From: JAGIBJ01 sp032119595
GTDB taxonomy: Bacteria > Actinomycetota > Thermoleophilia > Solirubrobacterales > Solirubrobacteraceae
Assembly (NCBI GenBank): GCA_032119595.1
Contig: JAUMBQ010000009.1
Location: forward strand, 87,577-151,576
Reading direction: 5' to 3'
Length of the DNA: 64,000 nt
This document shows, piece by piece, positions 37,305 to 45,914 of the stretch (its first letter is position 1; every line of letters begins with the position of its first letter). The position numbers and the translations under genes are program-made. The notes below the pieces were generated by a model, which had not been told where the DNA came from, searched no databases, and was given only the letters and a program-made list of their open reading frames with translations.

Positions 37305-37426
37305 CGGGACGGGCGGCGTGCCCGGAAACGGCGCGCCGCCTGGCCCTACCGAAACTGGTGGCCGAAGGCGCCCGCAAACGCGATCTCGTGCGCTGGTCGG
37401 CGGCGACGTTGACGGCACTCGCCGGG

Positions 37427-38044
37427 TCAGTCGAACGCGATTGGTGATTCGCCCCAGGTGCCGGTGAACGCGAACTCCCCGATCGGTCGGCGGGTGCGTG
37501 GAGCGAGTTCCTTGGCCAGCGTGCGCTCGTCGAGGATCTCCGGGTCGCCCAGGAGCCCGACCGCGATGCCGGTCGTCACCGCCCAGTGCTCGGGCACGGC
37601 GAAATGCTCGGCCACCGCGTCGTGATCGAAGCCCGCGAACTGATGGGCATGCAGGCCCATGGAGTGCGCCTGGATCGACAGGTGCGCCGCCGCCTGGCCG
37701 AGGTCGTACTGCGCGTAGCCGGCAAATGGCAACTCGTGATCGGGGCCCGAGGCCGTCTGCCGCAAAGCGACCAGCAGCGCGCTCGCTTTGCCTGCCCACG
37801 CCTTGTTGCCGCGTGAGAGGTGCTCGAAGAAGCCGTCGTACGTGGCGTCGCCGCGCAGCCCGACGATGAACGACCACGGCTGTGAGTTCCCCGAGGACGG
37901 CGCCCAGCGTGCCGCCTCCAGGAGCAGATGGAGGTCGTCGTGCTCGAGGGTGTGGGTGGTATCGAACGCTCGCGGGCTCCACCGGTGCTGCAGCACGCTC
38001 GTGAGCTTGGGTTCGCAAAGGTCGGGTTCACGCACGAGGGCCAT
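37427..38044 (-). CDS. Nitroreductase-family FMN oxidoreductase
   Basis: 205 residues. The FMN-binding start HRWSPRAF and AARWAPSSGNSQPWSFI, the central LGQAAAHLSIQAHSMGLHAHQFAGFD and a C-terminal Arg-rich RTRRPIGEF segment place it in the NADPH-flavin nitroreductase family. The natural substrate is unknown, and proximity to nitrate reductase does not imply a nitro or nitrate substrate. TACCTT on this strand (38051-38056) puts the predicted transcript start exactly on the ATG. Confidence 0.88.
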   Translation of the reverse strand: MALVREPDLCEPKLTSVLQHRWSPRAFDTTHTLEHDDLHLLLEAARWAPSSGNSQPWSFIVGLRGDATYDGFFEHLSRGNKAWAGKASALLVALRQTASGPDHELPFAGYAQYDLGQAAAHLSIQAHSMGLHAHQFAGFDHDAVAEHFAVPEHWAVTTGIAVGLLGDPEILDERTLAKELAPRTRRPIGEFAFTGTWGESPIAFD

Positions 38045-38050
38045 GCACCC

Positions 38051-38056
38051 AAGGTA
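38051..38056 (-). promoter_or_regulatory. -10-like box of the nitroreductase gene
   Basis: TACCTT on the reverse strand, six bases before the ATG; leaderless mRNA predicted. Confidence 0.5.
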
Positions 38057-38122
38057 TGGCAGCCGCGCGCGTGTGGTCGCTCCCCGCGGCCCGGATGGGG
38101 CCGCTCAGCGCTGGTTAAGAGC

Positions 38123-38170
38123 GTGAACGGCCATTTTGTGTTGTCAGGGCGACAGATTTTGGCCGCTCAC
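38123..38170 (-). repeat. 48-nt palindromic repeat, copy C
   Basis: Same element as at 25652 and 25734, in opposite orientation: outer arms GTGAACGGCCA and TGGCCGCTCAC, loop TCAGGG. The flanks AGAGC and CGCT are shared with the other copies. Compared with copy A, the middle of one arm differs (ATTTTG), leaving an internal loop. It sits in the divergent nitroreductase-ilvC region. Confidence 0.85.
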
Positions 38171-38267
38171 CGCTGGCCGGGGCTGCTCGGTTCGTTGTTC
38201 GCCGCGTCGGACCGTCCGCCGCCCGCACGTGAGGGCGGTCACAAGGCGCCGCACCGCCATCCCCGCG

Positions 38268-38273
38268 TAGACT
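38268..38273 (+). promoter_or_regulatory. -10-like box of ilvC
   Basis: TAGACT ends seven bases before the ATG; leaderless ilvC mRNA predicted. No leader peptide is seen. Confidence 0.5.
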
Positions 38274-38280
38274 CGCGCGA

Positions 38281-39276
38281 ATGTTCTACGACGACGACGC
38301 GGATCTCGCGCAGCTCGACGGCAAAACCGTCGCGATCATCGGCTACGGCTCCCAGGGCCACGCGCACGCCCGGAACCTCAAGGACAGCGGCGTCAACGTC
38401 ATCGTCGGCCTCCGCGAAGGTTCCAAGTCGGTTGACCAGGCCAAGTCCCACGGCCTGGAGGTTGTGTCGCCCGCCGACGCCGCCAGCCGCGGCGACGTGG
38501 TGATGATGCTCGTCCCGGACGAGCTCCACCGCGACATCTACGAAGCCGAAGTCCGCGACGGCCTCGCTGAAGGCAACCTCCTCCTGTTCGGCCACGGCTT
38601 CTCCGTGCACTACGGCGAGATCGTCCCGCCGACGTTCGTGGATGTGGCGCTCGCCGCCCCGAAGGGCCCGGGCCACCTCGTCCGCCGCCAGTTCGAAGAG
38701 GGCTCCGGCGTCCCCGGCCTCATCGCGATCCACCAGGACGCGACCGGCAACGCGCAGAAGGTCGCCCTGGCCTACGCCAAGGGCATCGGCTGCACCCGCG
38801 GCGGCGTCATCGAGACGTCGTTCAAGGAAGAGACCGAGACTGACCTCTTCGGCGAGCAGGCTGTGCTCTGCGGCGGCGCGTCCGCCCTCGTGCAGGCCGG
38901 CTTCGAGACCCTCGTCGAGGCCGGGTACAACCCCGAGATGGCCTACTTCGAGTGCCTCCACGAGCTCAAGCTGATCGTCGACCTCATGTACGAGAAGGGG
39001 CTCGCAGGCATGCGCTACTCCATCTCCAACACCGCTGAGTACGGCGACCTCACCCGCGGCCCGCGCGTCATCGACGCCGGCACCAAGGCCCGCATGAAGG
39101 ACATCCTCACGGAGATCCAGGACGGCACCTTCGCCCGCGAGTTCATCGCCGAGTCCCGCGCCGGCAACGAGAACTTCGACCGCATGCGCCAGGAGCAGGC
39201 CACCAGCCAGCTCGAAGTCGTCGGCAAGTCCCTCCGCTCCAAGATGGACTGGATCGATTCCGAATTCCACGAGTAG
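38281..39276 (+). CDS. ilvC: Ketol-acid reductoisomerase (class I)
   Basis: 331 residues, class I (short form). It isomerises and reduces acetolactate or acetohydroxybutyrate, the second step of valine and isoleucine synthesis. The NAD(P) loop is IIGYGSQGHAHARNL. The Mg-binding region includes KEETETDLFGEQ and the C-terminal TAEYGDLTRG. It works between IlvBN (23 kb upstream) and IlvD, which is not in the window. A strong hairpin lies about 160 bases downstream. Confidence 0.97.
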   Translation: MFYDDDADLAQLDGKTVAIIGYGSQGHAHARNLKDSGVNVIVGLREGSKSVDQAKSHGLEVVSPADAASRGDVVMMLVPDELHRDIYEAEVRDGLAEGNLLLFGHGFSVHYGEIVPPTFVDVALAAPKGPGHLVRRQFEEGSGVPGLIAIHQDATGNAQKVALAYAKGIGCTRGGVIETSFKEETETDLFGEQAVLCGGASALVQAGFETLVEAGYNPEMAYFECLHELKLIVDLMYEKGLAGMRYSISNTAEYGDLTRGPRVIDAGTKARMKDILTEIQDGTFAREFIAESRAGNENFDRMRQEQATSQLEVVGKSLRSKMDWIDSEFHE

Positions 39277-39432
39277 TCGCGCCGCCAGGCACGCCTCTCA
39301 CTTGCATCTTCCGTCCGCGCGCAAGTGGCCCGGCCGCCGGCCTGAACCACTCGCGCGCGAACGAAATCTGCGGCGCGATAGACGCACCTGACGGCACGTC
39401 TGTCACAGCTACGAGCTGCGAATCGATCGTCT

Positions 39433-39459
39433 CCGAGGCCCGCCCTGTGCGGGCCTCGG
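39433..39459. terminator. Bidirectional hairpin between ilvC and the GCS2 gene
   Basis: CCGAGGCCCGC and GCGGGCCTCGG form a perfect 11-bp stem around CCTGT. Convergent genes on both sides make a shared terminator likely. CACTTGC/GCAAGTG near 39299-39327 is a weaker second dyad. Confidence 0.7.
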
Positions 39460-39473
39460 TCGTTCTCGGGCGG

Positions 39474-40595
39474 TTAGAACTCCGCGCAGAGCTGGCGGAC
39501 GAGGCCAGGGAGGCGCTCGGCTCGGCGTGCAACGCGCAGCTGGTAGCCGGCGCCGGGCACGGCGTACAGCTCGTCGATCGCGTCGAGATCGGCCTCGCAG
39601 CCGAGGTCTTGGGCGTGGGGGCGAAGCAGCGGCATGAGCACGTCAAGGCGCTCGCGAAGCGGCACGCGCCGACGCTGAATCGGATCGATGAGCGACACCT
39701 GCACGCCGTCGCGGGCGGCCAGGAAGCGGTTCTCGTCGTGCACCTCGGGCGCCGACCGCGACGCCTCCTCGGCCCACGCTTCCTCGTATTCCATCTTCGC
39801 CAGCGACTGCACCATCGCCACCAGCGCGCGGGTGGCCTCAAGCGTGATCTGCGCATCCATGATGCGGATCTCGATCGTGCCGACGCGCGGCTGAATGCGC
39901 ACGTCCCACCACAGGAACGTGGGATCCGGGAACGCCTCGCAGCTCACGAGCATGTCGACGGTGTCGACCCACTCCTGGAACGACTCAAACCGGCGCGGCA
40001 CGCCGACGCGCGGGAACGCCTGGAAGAGCGGCGTGCGGCTCGACGCCAGCCCGGTGTCGCGGCCCTGCCAGAACGGCGAGTTGGCCGACAGCGCGAGCAG
40101 CATGGGGAGGTGGACCCGCATGCGGTTGTAGACCTTCACGGCGTTCTCGGGGTCGTCGAATCCCACGTGCACGTGCAGCGCGAAGGTGGGCTCGCGGCGA
40201 GCCAGTTCGCGCATCGAGCCGTAGACCGCGGCTTGGCGCTCGCCCTGGGTGACCGAGATCTCGCGCGACACCGCGAACGGATGCGTCCCCGACGACGCGA
40301 CCTGGAGCTCTAGCGGGTCGCAGGTATGGCGCATCACGCGGCGCAGGTGATGGAGGTCGTCGATCGCGTCGGACACCTTCGTGTGTACGCCGGTCGCCAG
40401 TTCCACGGCCGCGGCGTGCGTCTCGCGATGCACGCGATTGCTGATTTCCGCGGGGAGCCTAGGTAGGACCTCGTCGATCGCCTGGGCCAGGTTGTAGCCC
40501 GGGGCCGCGACGAGCATCACCTCCTCCTCAACACCGATGGTCCACGACGGCGCGTCCGGCCGAACGGGCCACTCGGCCCACGTGGGAAGCGTCAT
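39474..40595 (-). CDS. Carboxylate-amine ligase, GCS2/YbdK family
   Basis: 373 residues, the YbdK length. ATP-dependent ligase with a glutamine-synthetase-like fold, in the group of gamma-glutamylcysteine ligases. Visible are WTIGVEEEVMLV (ATP/Mg Glu cluster), ATGVHTKVSDAIDDLHHLR, SGTHPFA, FALHVHVGF and GTIEIRIMDAQ. Homologues have weak Glu-Cys ligase activity, and their true products are mostly unknown. The ATG shares its A with the TGA of the upstream ATP-grasp gene, so the two are translationally coupled. The longer in-frame starts would run backward into that gene. No glutathione or mycothiol genes are nearby. Confidence 0.9.
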   Translation of the reverse strand: MTLPTWAEWPVRPDAPSWTIGVEEEVMLVAAPGYNLAQAIDEVLPRLPAEISNRVHRETHAAAVELATGVHTKVSDAIDDLHHLRRVMRHTCDPLELQVASSGTHPFAVSREISVTQGERQAAVYGSMRELARREPTFALHVHVGFDDPENAVKVYNRMRVHLPMLLALSANSPFWQGRDTGLASSRTPLFQAFPRVGVPRRFESFQEWVDTVDMLVSCEAFPDPTFLWWDVRIQPRVGTIEIRIMDAQITLEATRALVAMVQSLAKMEYEEAWAEEASRSAPEVHDENRFLAARDGVQVSLIDPIQRRRVPLRERLDVLMPLLRPHAQDLGCEADLDAIDELYAVPGAGYQLRVARRAERLPGLVRQLCAEF

Positions 40596-42001
40596 CAGGT
40601 CAGCACCCATGTGTCTTTGCCCCCTCCGCCCCGAGAGGAGTTCACGACCATCTCCCCGGCGGCCAGCGCGACGCGCGTGAGGCCTCCCGGAAGCACGCGC
40701 CACTGGCGGGGACCGCAAGCCAGCGCGAAGGGTCGTAGGTCGACGTGGCGCGGGGCGAGCGCTCCGTCGACGACAGTCGGATGCGTGGAGAGGGCCACGA
40801 CGCCCTGGGCGATCCAGCCGGCGGGCGCCGCGCGCACCTCCGTGCGGAGCGCATCGAGTTCAGCCGCCGTGGCCGCCGGGCCGATCACGACGCCGTGGCC
40901 GCCGTGGCCGTCGCGCGGCTTGAACACGAGCTCGCCGGCGCGGTCAAGAGCATCCTCAAGGGCGGCCGGATCGGCAAGGTCGAGGGTGGGGACGGAGCGG
41001 ACCAACGGAGCCTCACCCAAGTAGTAGCGCGTCAGGTCGTCGACGTGGGCATGAATCCGTTTGTCGTCGGCTACGCCGGTACCGAACGCGTTGAGCAGCG
41101 AGAGCGTGCCGGCCTGCAGGGCGGGGAGGAAGAGTTCGCCGAGCGACGTCTGGGTGCCGTCGTCGTGGCGCAGGCGGTCGATGTTGGTGCGGCGGTAGAC
41201 GACGGCTATCGGTGCGCCGGTGTCGCGGCGCCGGAGCTGGTCGCCGTCGAGGCGTACGTCCTCGGTCACGAGCAGGTCAACGCCCGCGAGCCGCGCGAGC
41301 GCATTGTGCTCGTACCAAGCCGTGTTGTCGGAGCCATCCGACATGAGCACGGTCTCGGCGTCCTCGGGCGCGCCGGCCGGCATCGCCGCCGCGAGCGCGT
41401 CGATAAGAGTCTGCTGGAGCTCGGCGCGGTAGTCGCGGATCGCGATCGCATCGCCATGCAGCTCGCGCACGGCGTCGCGCGCGGCCAAGGCGTAGGCCAG
41501 GCCAGAGGGCGTGCGGCAGTTGTCCTCGAGCACCATCAGTTCGCCGTGTTCGTCGCGGACAAGGTCCATCCCCGCCACCGCGATGCGCGCCGACGGCGGG
41601 TCGGGGAGGCCGACGAGGTCCGGCTCGAAGAACGGGCAGCCATCGAGCGCGTCCGCCGGCACGACGCCGTCGGCGATGCAGGCGCGATCGCCGTGAATGT
41701 CGGCAACGAACGCTTCGAGCGTTGCCGCGCGGCGCTGCAGGCCCGCGTCGACGCGCGCCCACTCGGCCGCCTCGATCAGCCGTGGCACCTGGTCGACCAC
41801 GAACGGCCAGCCCGAGTCGCCGCCAAAGGCCACGCCGCGTTGCGCCAGGTGCGCCGTCACGGCGTCGGCGCGGCTGCTCAGGTCGGCGCCGACGTAATCG
41901 GCCAGCAGGGCGGCGTAGAGCGGCCGGGCAGCGCCGGCCGCGTCGAAGGCCTCGTCGAGCGACGGGCCTGGCGGCGGTGCGTAGCGAGAGCCTGGGGACA
42001 C
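40595..42001 (-). CDS. Circularly permuted ATP-grasp protein (DUF404/DUF407 type)
   Basis: 468 residues from GTG 42001. It matches the circularly permuted ATP-grasp group by its ordered segments: VLEDNCRTPSGLAYAL, VLMSDGSDNTAWYEH, VVYRRTNIDRL, NAFGTGVADDKRIHAHV, VFKPRDGHGGHGVVIGP (ATP-binding Lys and Gly loop) and APRHVDLRPFAL. These proteins are predicted peptide or amide ligases. Homologues usually sit beside an alpha-E (DUF403) and a transglutaminase-like gene; here the partner is a GCS2 ligase. TACGGT (42008-42013 on this strand) ends six bases before GTG 42001, favouring it over ATG 42064, which would add 21 Gly/Pro-rich residues. Confidence 0.9.
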   Translation of the reverse strand: MSPGSRYAPPPGPSLDEAFDAAGAARPLYAALLADYVGADLSSRADAVTAHLAQRGVAFGGDSGWPFVVDQVPRLIEAAEWARVDAGLQRRAATLEAFVADIHGDRACIADGVVPADALDGCPFFEPDLVGLPDPPSARIAVAGMDLVRDEHGELMVLEDNCRTPSGLAYALAARDAVRELHGDAIAIRDYRAELQQTLIDALAAAMPAGAPEDAETVLMSDGSDNTAWYEHNALARLAGVDLLVTEDVRLDGDQLRRRDTGAPIAVVYRRTNIDRLRHDDGTQTSLGELFLPALQAGTLSLLNAFGTGVADDKRIHAHVDDLTRYYLGEAPLVRSVPTLDLADPAALEDALDRAGELVFKPRDGHGGHGVVIGPAATAAELDALRTEVRAAPAGWIAQGVVALSTHPTVVDGALAPRHVDLRPFALACGPRQWRVLPGGLTRVALAAGEMVVNSSRGGGGKDTWVLT

Positions 42002-42007
42002 ACCACC

Positions 42008-42013
42008 ACCGTA
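42008..42013 (-). promoter_or_regulatory. -10-like box of the amidoligase operon
   Basis: TACGGT on the reverse strand, six bases before GTG 42001; predicted +1 on the start codon. Confidence 0.5.
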
Positions 42014-42099
42014 CGGGGGACCGGTATCCAGAGTTCCACCCTGCGGCCAAATCGCCATGGCCAAGCATGGACCGCTGGAGCAAGGAGGGCGCCACTACG

Positions 42100-42405
42100 A
42101 TGGCGAGCATGGGTCGCGCGGCGGCAGTCGTGGCCAGCTACCGCGACCTCAGCAAGCTCGGGTGGCCAAAGCGGTACCCGCTGGTGCAGTGGCCGAACCC
42201 ACCGCTCATCGTGGCGCTGCTCGCGTCGGTCGTCGGCTGGTTCGTCTCCGGCGACGTACAGGACTACGTCACCGCGATCGGCATCATCGGCATCACCGTC
42301 TGGGCCTGGGAAGAGGCCGTCGACGGCGTGAACCTCTTCCGGCACGCTCTCGGTCTCGTCGTCCTGATCAACACGATCATCGGCCTGGTCGATCGCATCG
42401 GCTGA
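42100..42405 (+). CDS. Small membrane protein of unknown function
   Basis: 101 residues. A basic N-terminus (SYRDLSKLGWPKRYP) and the motif VQWPNPPLIVALLASVVGWF are followed by two or three transmembrane helices. AGGAGG at 42083-42088 is a good ribosome-binding site, 11 bases before this ATG. It is divergent from the amidoligase operon, and the C26 peptidase gene points toward it. I recognise no family. Confidence 0.75.
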   Translation: MASMGRAAAVVASYRDLSKLGWPKRYPLVQWPNPPLIVALLASVVGWFVSGDVQDYVTAIGIIGITVWAWEEAVDGVNLFRHALGLVVLINTIIGLVDRIG

Positions 42406-42493
42406 GCCGACTGCTTCGGCTTCGTTGACCGCGTCGGCCGCCGCCGGCTTTGTCGGCTGAGGCAGCGCGCGGTCGTCGAAGCAGGCGGTTGGT

Positions 42494-43252
42494 TCAGTCG
42501 CGCAGCGGCACGCCGCTGGCGGCGCTGATCAGCCCGACGAAAAGCCCGAGGTGCTCAGGGCGCGCGAAGAGCGATTCGGCGTGCCACTGCACCCCGACCA
42601 CGAAGCGGCGCGACGGATCCTCGACACCCTCCACGACGTTCTCGTCATTGGCATCCCGCGCCGACACGATCAGGCCCTCGCCGAGGCGGTCCACCGCCTG
42701 GTGGTGGAAGGAGTTCACGGCAATCGTCCCGGCGCCGGTGAGCGTGGCGAGCTTGGTGCCCTCACTGACGACCACGTCGTGGGTCGTCTCGCTGCCGCGC
42801 GCCTTCTGGCGGTGCCCTTCGCCGATGCCCATCTCGGTCGGGATGTCCTGCCAGAGCGTCCCGCCATACGCGACGTTCAAGAGCTGCATGCCGCGGCAGA
42901 TCGCCAACACTGGGATGTCGCGTTCCAGTGCGGCCCGAAGGAGCGACAGCTCCCACCGGTCGGTCGCGGGCTCCACAGGGCCGAGGTGCTCGTGCGGCGG
43001 CGACGCGTATAGCGCGGGGTCGAGGTCCGGCCCGCCAGAGAGCACGAGGGCATCGAGTCGCGAGATCGCCTCCGACGCCACATCGAGCTGCGGCGGCAGG
43101 ACGACCGGGATGCCGCCCCCCGCGGCCACGGCCACGGGGTAGTCGAGGCCAAGGGCCAGCTCCCGCTGCGGCGGCTCGGCGTCGGGATCGCGGTCGACGC
43201 GGTCAGGGGTCCGGAGTTCGGACGTCGAGATGCCGATCAGCGGTCCGCGCAT
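42494..43252 (-). CDS. Class I glutamine amidotransferase-like gamma-glutamyl hydrolase (peptidase C26, PuuD-like)
   Basis: 252 residues. The nucleophile elbow AICRGMQLLNV (Cys), SFHHQAVDRL, and the C-terminal His-Glu pair in VGVQWHAES form the catalytic triad of the C26 family. GPDLDPALY follows LVLSGG. Members hydrolyse gamma-glutamyl bonds, as PuuD does with gamma-glutamyl-GABA. No other putrescine-utilisation gene is nearby, so PuuD itself is unproven. The neighbourhood includes a gamma-glutamyl-type ligase, which makes a matched synthesis/hydrolysis pair conceivable. TACCGT at 43263-43268 on this strand is a possible -10 box. Confidence 0.88.
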   Translation of the reverse strand: MRGPLIGISTSELRTPDRVDRDPDAEPPQRELALGLDYPVAVAAGGGIPVVLPPQLDVASEAISRLDALVLSGGPDLDPALYASPPHEHLGPVEPATDRWELSLLRAALERDIPVLAICRGMQLLNVAYGGTLWQDIPTEMGIGEGHRQKARGSETTHDVVVSEGTKLATLTGAGTIAVNSFHHQAVDRLGEGLIVSARDANDENVVEGVEDPSRRFVVGVQWHAESLFARPEHLGLFVGLISAASGVPLRD

Positions 43253-43574
43253 TCGCGGCGTCACGGTATCTGAAGCGACCGGCCGACGGGTCCTGTGCGG
43301 TGGCGATCGCCGGGCTGCTCTGACCCGCTGACGGCGCACCGACCACCCAATCCGCCGTTCACAACTGAGGACCCCGAGTTCACAGCGTGCTCCAGTCCAC
43401 AGAGCGGGCTTCGCTATGCTCGCCCGGTCCGTAGCGACTGGCGCCAGACGAGGTGGGATCGACCACCGGGGAGCCACGGACCACATGGCTTCGCCGCGCG
43501 CCTGGGCACAGATCCCGCTTTCGTCCGTCCTTGCGACGTCCGTGAGCGCACCCGCACCAGGAGAGAAGTCCCGC
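43253..43574. other. Intergenic region before serA
   Basis: 322 bases between divergent genes. It holds the C26 gene -10 box at 43263-43268, a TATGCT at 43415-43420 that could be the serA -10 element (leader of about 150 nt), and GAGAG about ten bases before the serA ATG. I see no leader peptide, riboswitch or hairpin of note. Confidence 0.4.
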
Positions 43575-45185
43575 ATGTCAAGCACCCCCAAGGTTCTCGT
43601 CAAGGAAAACGTCGGCGAAAGCGGCATCGACACCCTTCGCGATGCCGGCTTTGAGGTTGAGCTCGGCTTTGATTGGGCCGACGGCGACCTCGAGAAGCGC
43701 CTCGGCGAGTTCGACGGCATCCTCATCCGCTCCGCCACCAAGCTCACCGCCGACGTGCTCGAGCATTCCGGCGGCCTGAAGGTCATCGGCCGTGCCGGTG
43801 TCGGCGTCGACAACGTCGATGTCCCGACGGCCAGCAAGCGCGGCATCGTCGTCGTGAACGCGCCGCAGTCCAACGTCGTCACGGCCGCCGAGCACACCGT
43901 TGCCCTGCTTCTCGCGGTCGCGCGCAACATCCCGCAAGCCCACGCGTCGCTCACGTCTGGCAAATGGGAGCGCAGCAAGTTCTCCGGCGTCGAGCTGCAG
44001 GGTAAGACGCTCGGCATCCTCGGCTTCGGCCGGATTGGCCAGCTCGTTGCCCAGCGCGCGGCCGGCTTCGATCTCAAGGTCGTCGCGTACGACCCGTTCG
44101 TCGGTGCCGACCGCTTCAAGGAAGCTGGCGTCACGCACGCCACCACGCCCGAAGAGATCTTCGCGACCGCCGACTTCATCACCATTCACCTGCCCAAGAC
44201 GCCCGAGACGCTCGGCTTCCTCAACGACGCCGCGTTCGCGCAGATGAAGGACGGCGTGATCGTCCTCAACGTTGCCCGTGGCGGCCTGATCGACGAGGCC
44301 GCCCTTGGCCGTGCCCTGGATTCCGGCAAGGTCGGCGGCGCTGGCCTCGACGTGTTCCCGTCCGAGCCGGTCACCGAGCATCCGCTGTTCGGTCATCCCA
44401 AGGTCGTCGTGACGCCGCACCTGGGTGCCTCGACCGCTGAGGCGACCGACCGCGCCGGCCAGCAGGCCGCCGAGCAGATCGTCCTGGCGCTCACCAGCGG
44501 CGCCGTGACGAGCGCGATCAACGTGCCGGCCGTTGCCGCTGAGGATCTCGCGACCCTCGGCCCATTCGTTCCGCTCTGCGAGCGCCTCGGCCGCCTCGCG
44601 GTCAGCCTCAGCGAGGCCACCGGTGTTGACGAGATCAAGAGCGAGTTCCTCGGCAAGATCGCCGACCGCGACACGCGCGCCCTGTCGCTCGGCGTCCTCG
44701 TCGGTGCGCTCTCGGGCCACACGGAGGAGCAGGTCAACCAGGTCTCCGCCTCGTCGGTGGCCGAGGAGCGCGGAATTTCGCTCTCCACGTCGACCAACAG
44801 CCGCGCCCGCGACTTCGCCGACATCGTCCGCGTCTCCGTCACCAGCGGTTCGGAGACGACCCGCGTGGCCGGCACGCTGGTCGGCGAGCGTCAGCGTCCG
44901 CATCTCATCGAGGCGTGGGGCTGGCGCTTCAACGTCCAGCTCGACGACCACGTCACCGTGCTGCGGTACCAGGATCAGCCGGGCATGCTCGGCAAGATCG
45001 GCACCGTCCTGGGCGACGCCGGCGTGAACATCGTCTCCGCCGCCGTCGGCTACCGCCCGAACGACGACGTCGCCGACAAGACCGCCGTCATGGTCATCAG
45101 CTCCGACCGCGCCGTGCCCGCCGCGGCCCTGGAAACGCTCCTCGCGTCGCCGGGCTTTGAGCAGGCGCGCACCGTCAGCTTCTAG
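43575..45185 (+). CDS. serA: D-3-phosphoglycerate dehydrogenase, long ACT-domain form
   Basis: 536 residues, the type-I SerA length common in Actinobacteria. It oxidises 3-phosphoglycerate to phosphohydroxypyruvate, the first step of serine synthesis. The order is substrate domain, NAD-binding domain with GILGFGRIGQLVAQ, catalytic VARGGLIDEAAL and PHLGASTAEA (catalytic His), an allosteric substrate-binding domain (about 315-450), and a C-terminal ACT domain (QPGMLGKIGTVLGDAGVNIV) for serine feedback. ATG 43575 follows GAGAG and gives the usual start; the 53 upstream residues are Arg/Ala/Ser-rich and unlike the family. Confidence 0.96.
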   Translation: MSSTPKVLVKENVGESGIDTLRDAGFEVELGFDWADGDLEKRLGEFDGILIRSATKLTADVLEHSGGLKVIGRAGVGVDNVDVPTASKRGIVVVNAPQSNVVTAAEHTVALLLAVARNIPQAHASLTSGKWERSKFSGVELQGKTLGILGFGRIGQLVAQRAAGFDLKVVAYDPFVGADRFKEAGVTHATTPEEIFATADFITIHLPKTPETLGFLNDAAFAQMKDGVIVLNVARGGLIDEAALGRALDSGKVGGAGLDVFPSEPVTEHPLFGHPKVVVTPHLGASTAEATDRAGQQAAEQIVLALTSGAVTSAINVPAVAAEDLATLGPFVPLCERLGRLAVSLSEATGVDEIKSEFLGKIADRDTRALSLGVLVGALSGHTEEQVNQVSASSVAEERGISLSTSTNSRARDFADIVRVSVTSGSETTRVAGTLVGERQRPHLIEAWGWRFNVQLDDHVTVLRYQDQPGMLGKIGTVLGDAGVNIVSAAVGYRPNDDVADKTAVMVISSDRAVPAAALETLLASPGFEQARTVSF

Positions 45186-45197
45186 CTTGCGACGGCT

Positions 45198-45234
45198 CCC
45201 TGCTCGTCGACCGCCCTTCGGTCGACGAGCAGGG
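45198..45234. terminator. Bidirectional terminator between serA and the lipoprotein gene
   Basis: CCCTGCTCGTCGACCG and CGGTCGACGAGCAGGG form a perfect 16-bp stem around CCCTT. Flanking GGCT/AGCC can extend it with one bulged base. It serves convergent genes, and there is no U-run on either strand. Confidence 0.85.
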
Positions 45235-45295
45235 TAGCCGCAACGCCCCGCGTCGGCCGTGTTGACCGCGAGCAGGCGCGCGTGGAAACCGGAGC

Positions 45296-45811
45296 TCAGC
45301 CGCCGGTGAGCAGGTCCTTCGCGCTCGGCTCCTTCGGGACCACGTCGATGCCGAGGTCCTTCGCGGCGCCCGTGAGGCTGTCGAGGGAGCCGAGGCCGCC
45401 GGTGATCGCGGAGGTGTCGATCTCGCCGCCTTTGAGGAGGGTGTTGAGCGCGGCGAAGGACGCGCCGGCGGCGACGATCTTCTGGCCGAAGGCGGCGAAC
45501 TGCGGGTCCTGGTCGGCCTCCTCCTTGGCCTTCTGGAGCATGCGGGCGCTGAAGGCACCGGCGACGGCGGCCTTGGCGATCGCTCGCTTGCGGCCATCGA
45601 CGCCCGCCTTGAACTGGCCCTCCTGCGCGGGCGTGTAGATGTAGCGCTTGAAGGAGCCGTAGGCCAGGCCGAGGCGCAGGGCGATCTCGGTCTTGCTGGC
45701 CTGAGTGTCATCGCCGCAGCCGGCCAGGCTCGTCGCCGTGGCGGCCGGCAGCAGGCACGCGATGAGCAGCATCGCGATCGCGCGGCGCAGGGTGGGTCGG
45801 CGAGTGTTCAT
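45296..45811 (-). CDS. Putative lipoprotein of unknown function
   Basis: 171 residues. A basic N-terminus (NTRRPTLRR), a hydrophobic stretch and the lipobox LAGC predict a diacylglycerol-modified Cys near residue 32. The mature part is Ala-rich and helical without a recognisable domain. GGAGAT lies about ten bases before the ATG. It is divergent from the leuA leader. Nothing in the context suggests a role. Confidence 0.75.
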   Translation of the reverse strand: MNTRRPTLRRAIAMLLIACLLPAATATSLAGCGDDTQASKTEIALRLGLAYGSFKRYIYTPAQEGQFKAGVDGRKRAIAKAAVAGAFSARMLQKAKEEADQDPQFAAFGQKIVAAGASFAALNTLLKGGEIDTSAITGGLGSLDSLTGAAKDLGIDVVPKEPSAKDLLTGG

Positions 45812-45901
45812 GAGCGGTGATCTCCAAGCAGGGTGGGGGCGGGGCGCCCCTCGGAAGGCTCGCCCAGACTATCCGCCGCTGGCGCGGTCACAGTGGCGTG
45901 G

Positions 45902-45907
45902 TAGCCT
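45902..45907 (+). promoter_or_regulatory. -10-like box of the leuA leader transcript
   Basis: TAGCCT ends seven bases before the leader-peptide ATG, so the leader itself would be translated from a leaderless mRNA. CTGGCG at 45879-45884 is a weak -35 at 17-base spacing. Confidence 0.5.
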
Positions 45908-45914
45908 CGCGTGC

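Noticed and set aside
45705..45914. An N-terminal extension of the leuA leader frame to 85 codons
   Set aside because: It overlaps the start of the divergent lipoprotein gene and lacks a start signal, whereas ATG 45915 has a -10-like box at the leaderless distance.
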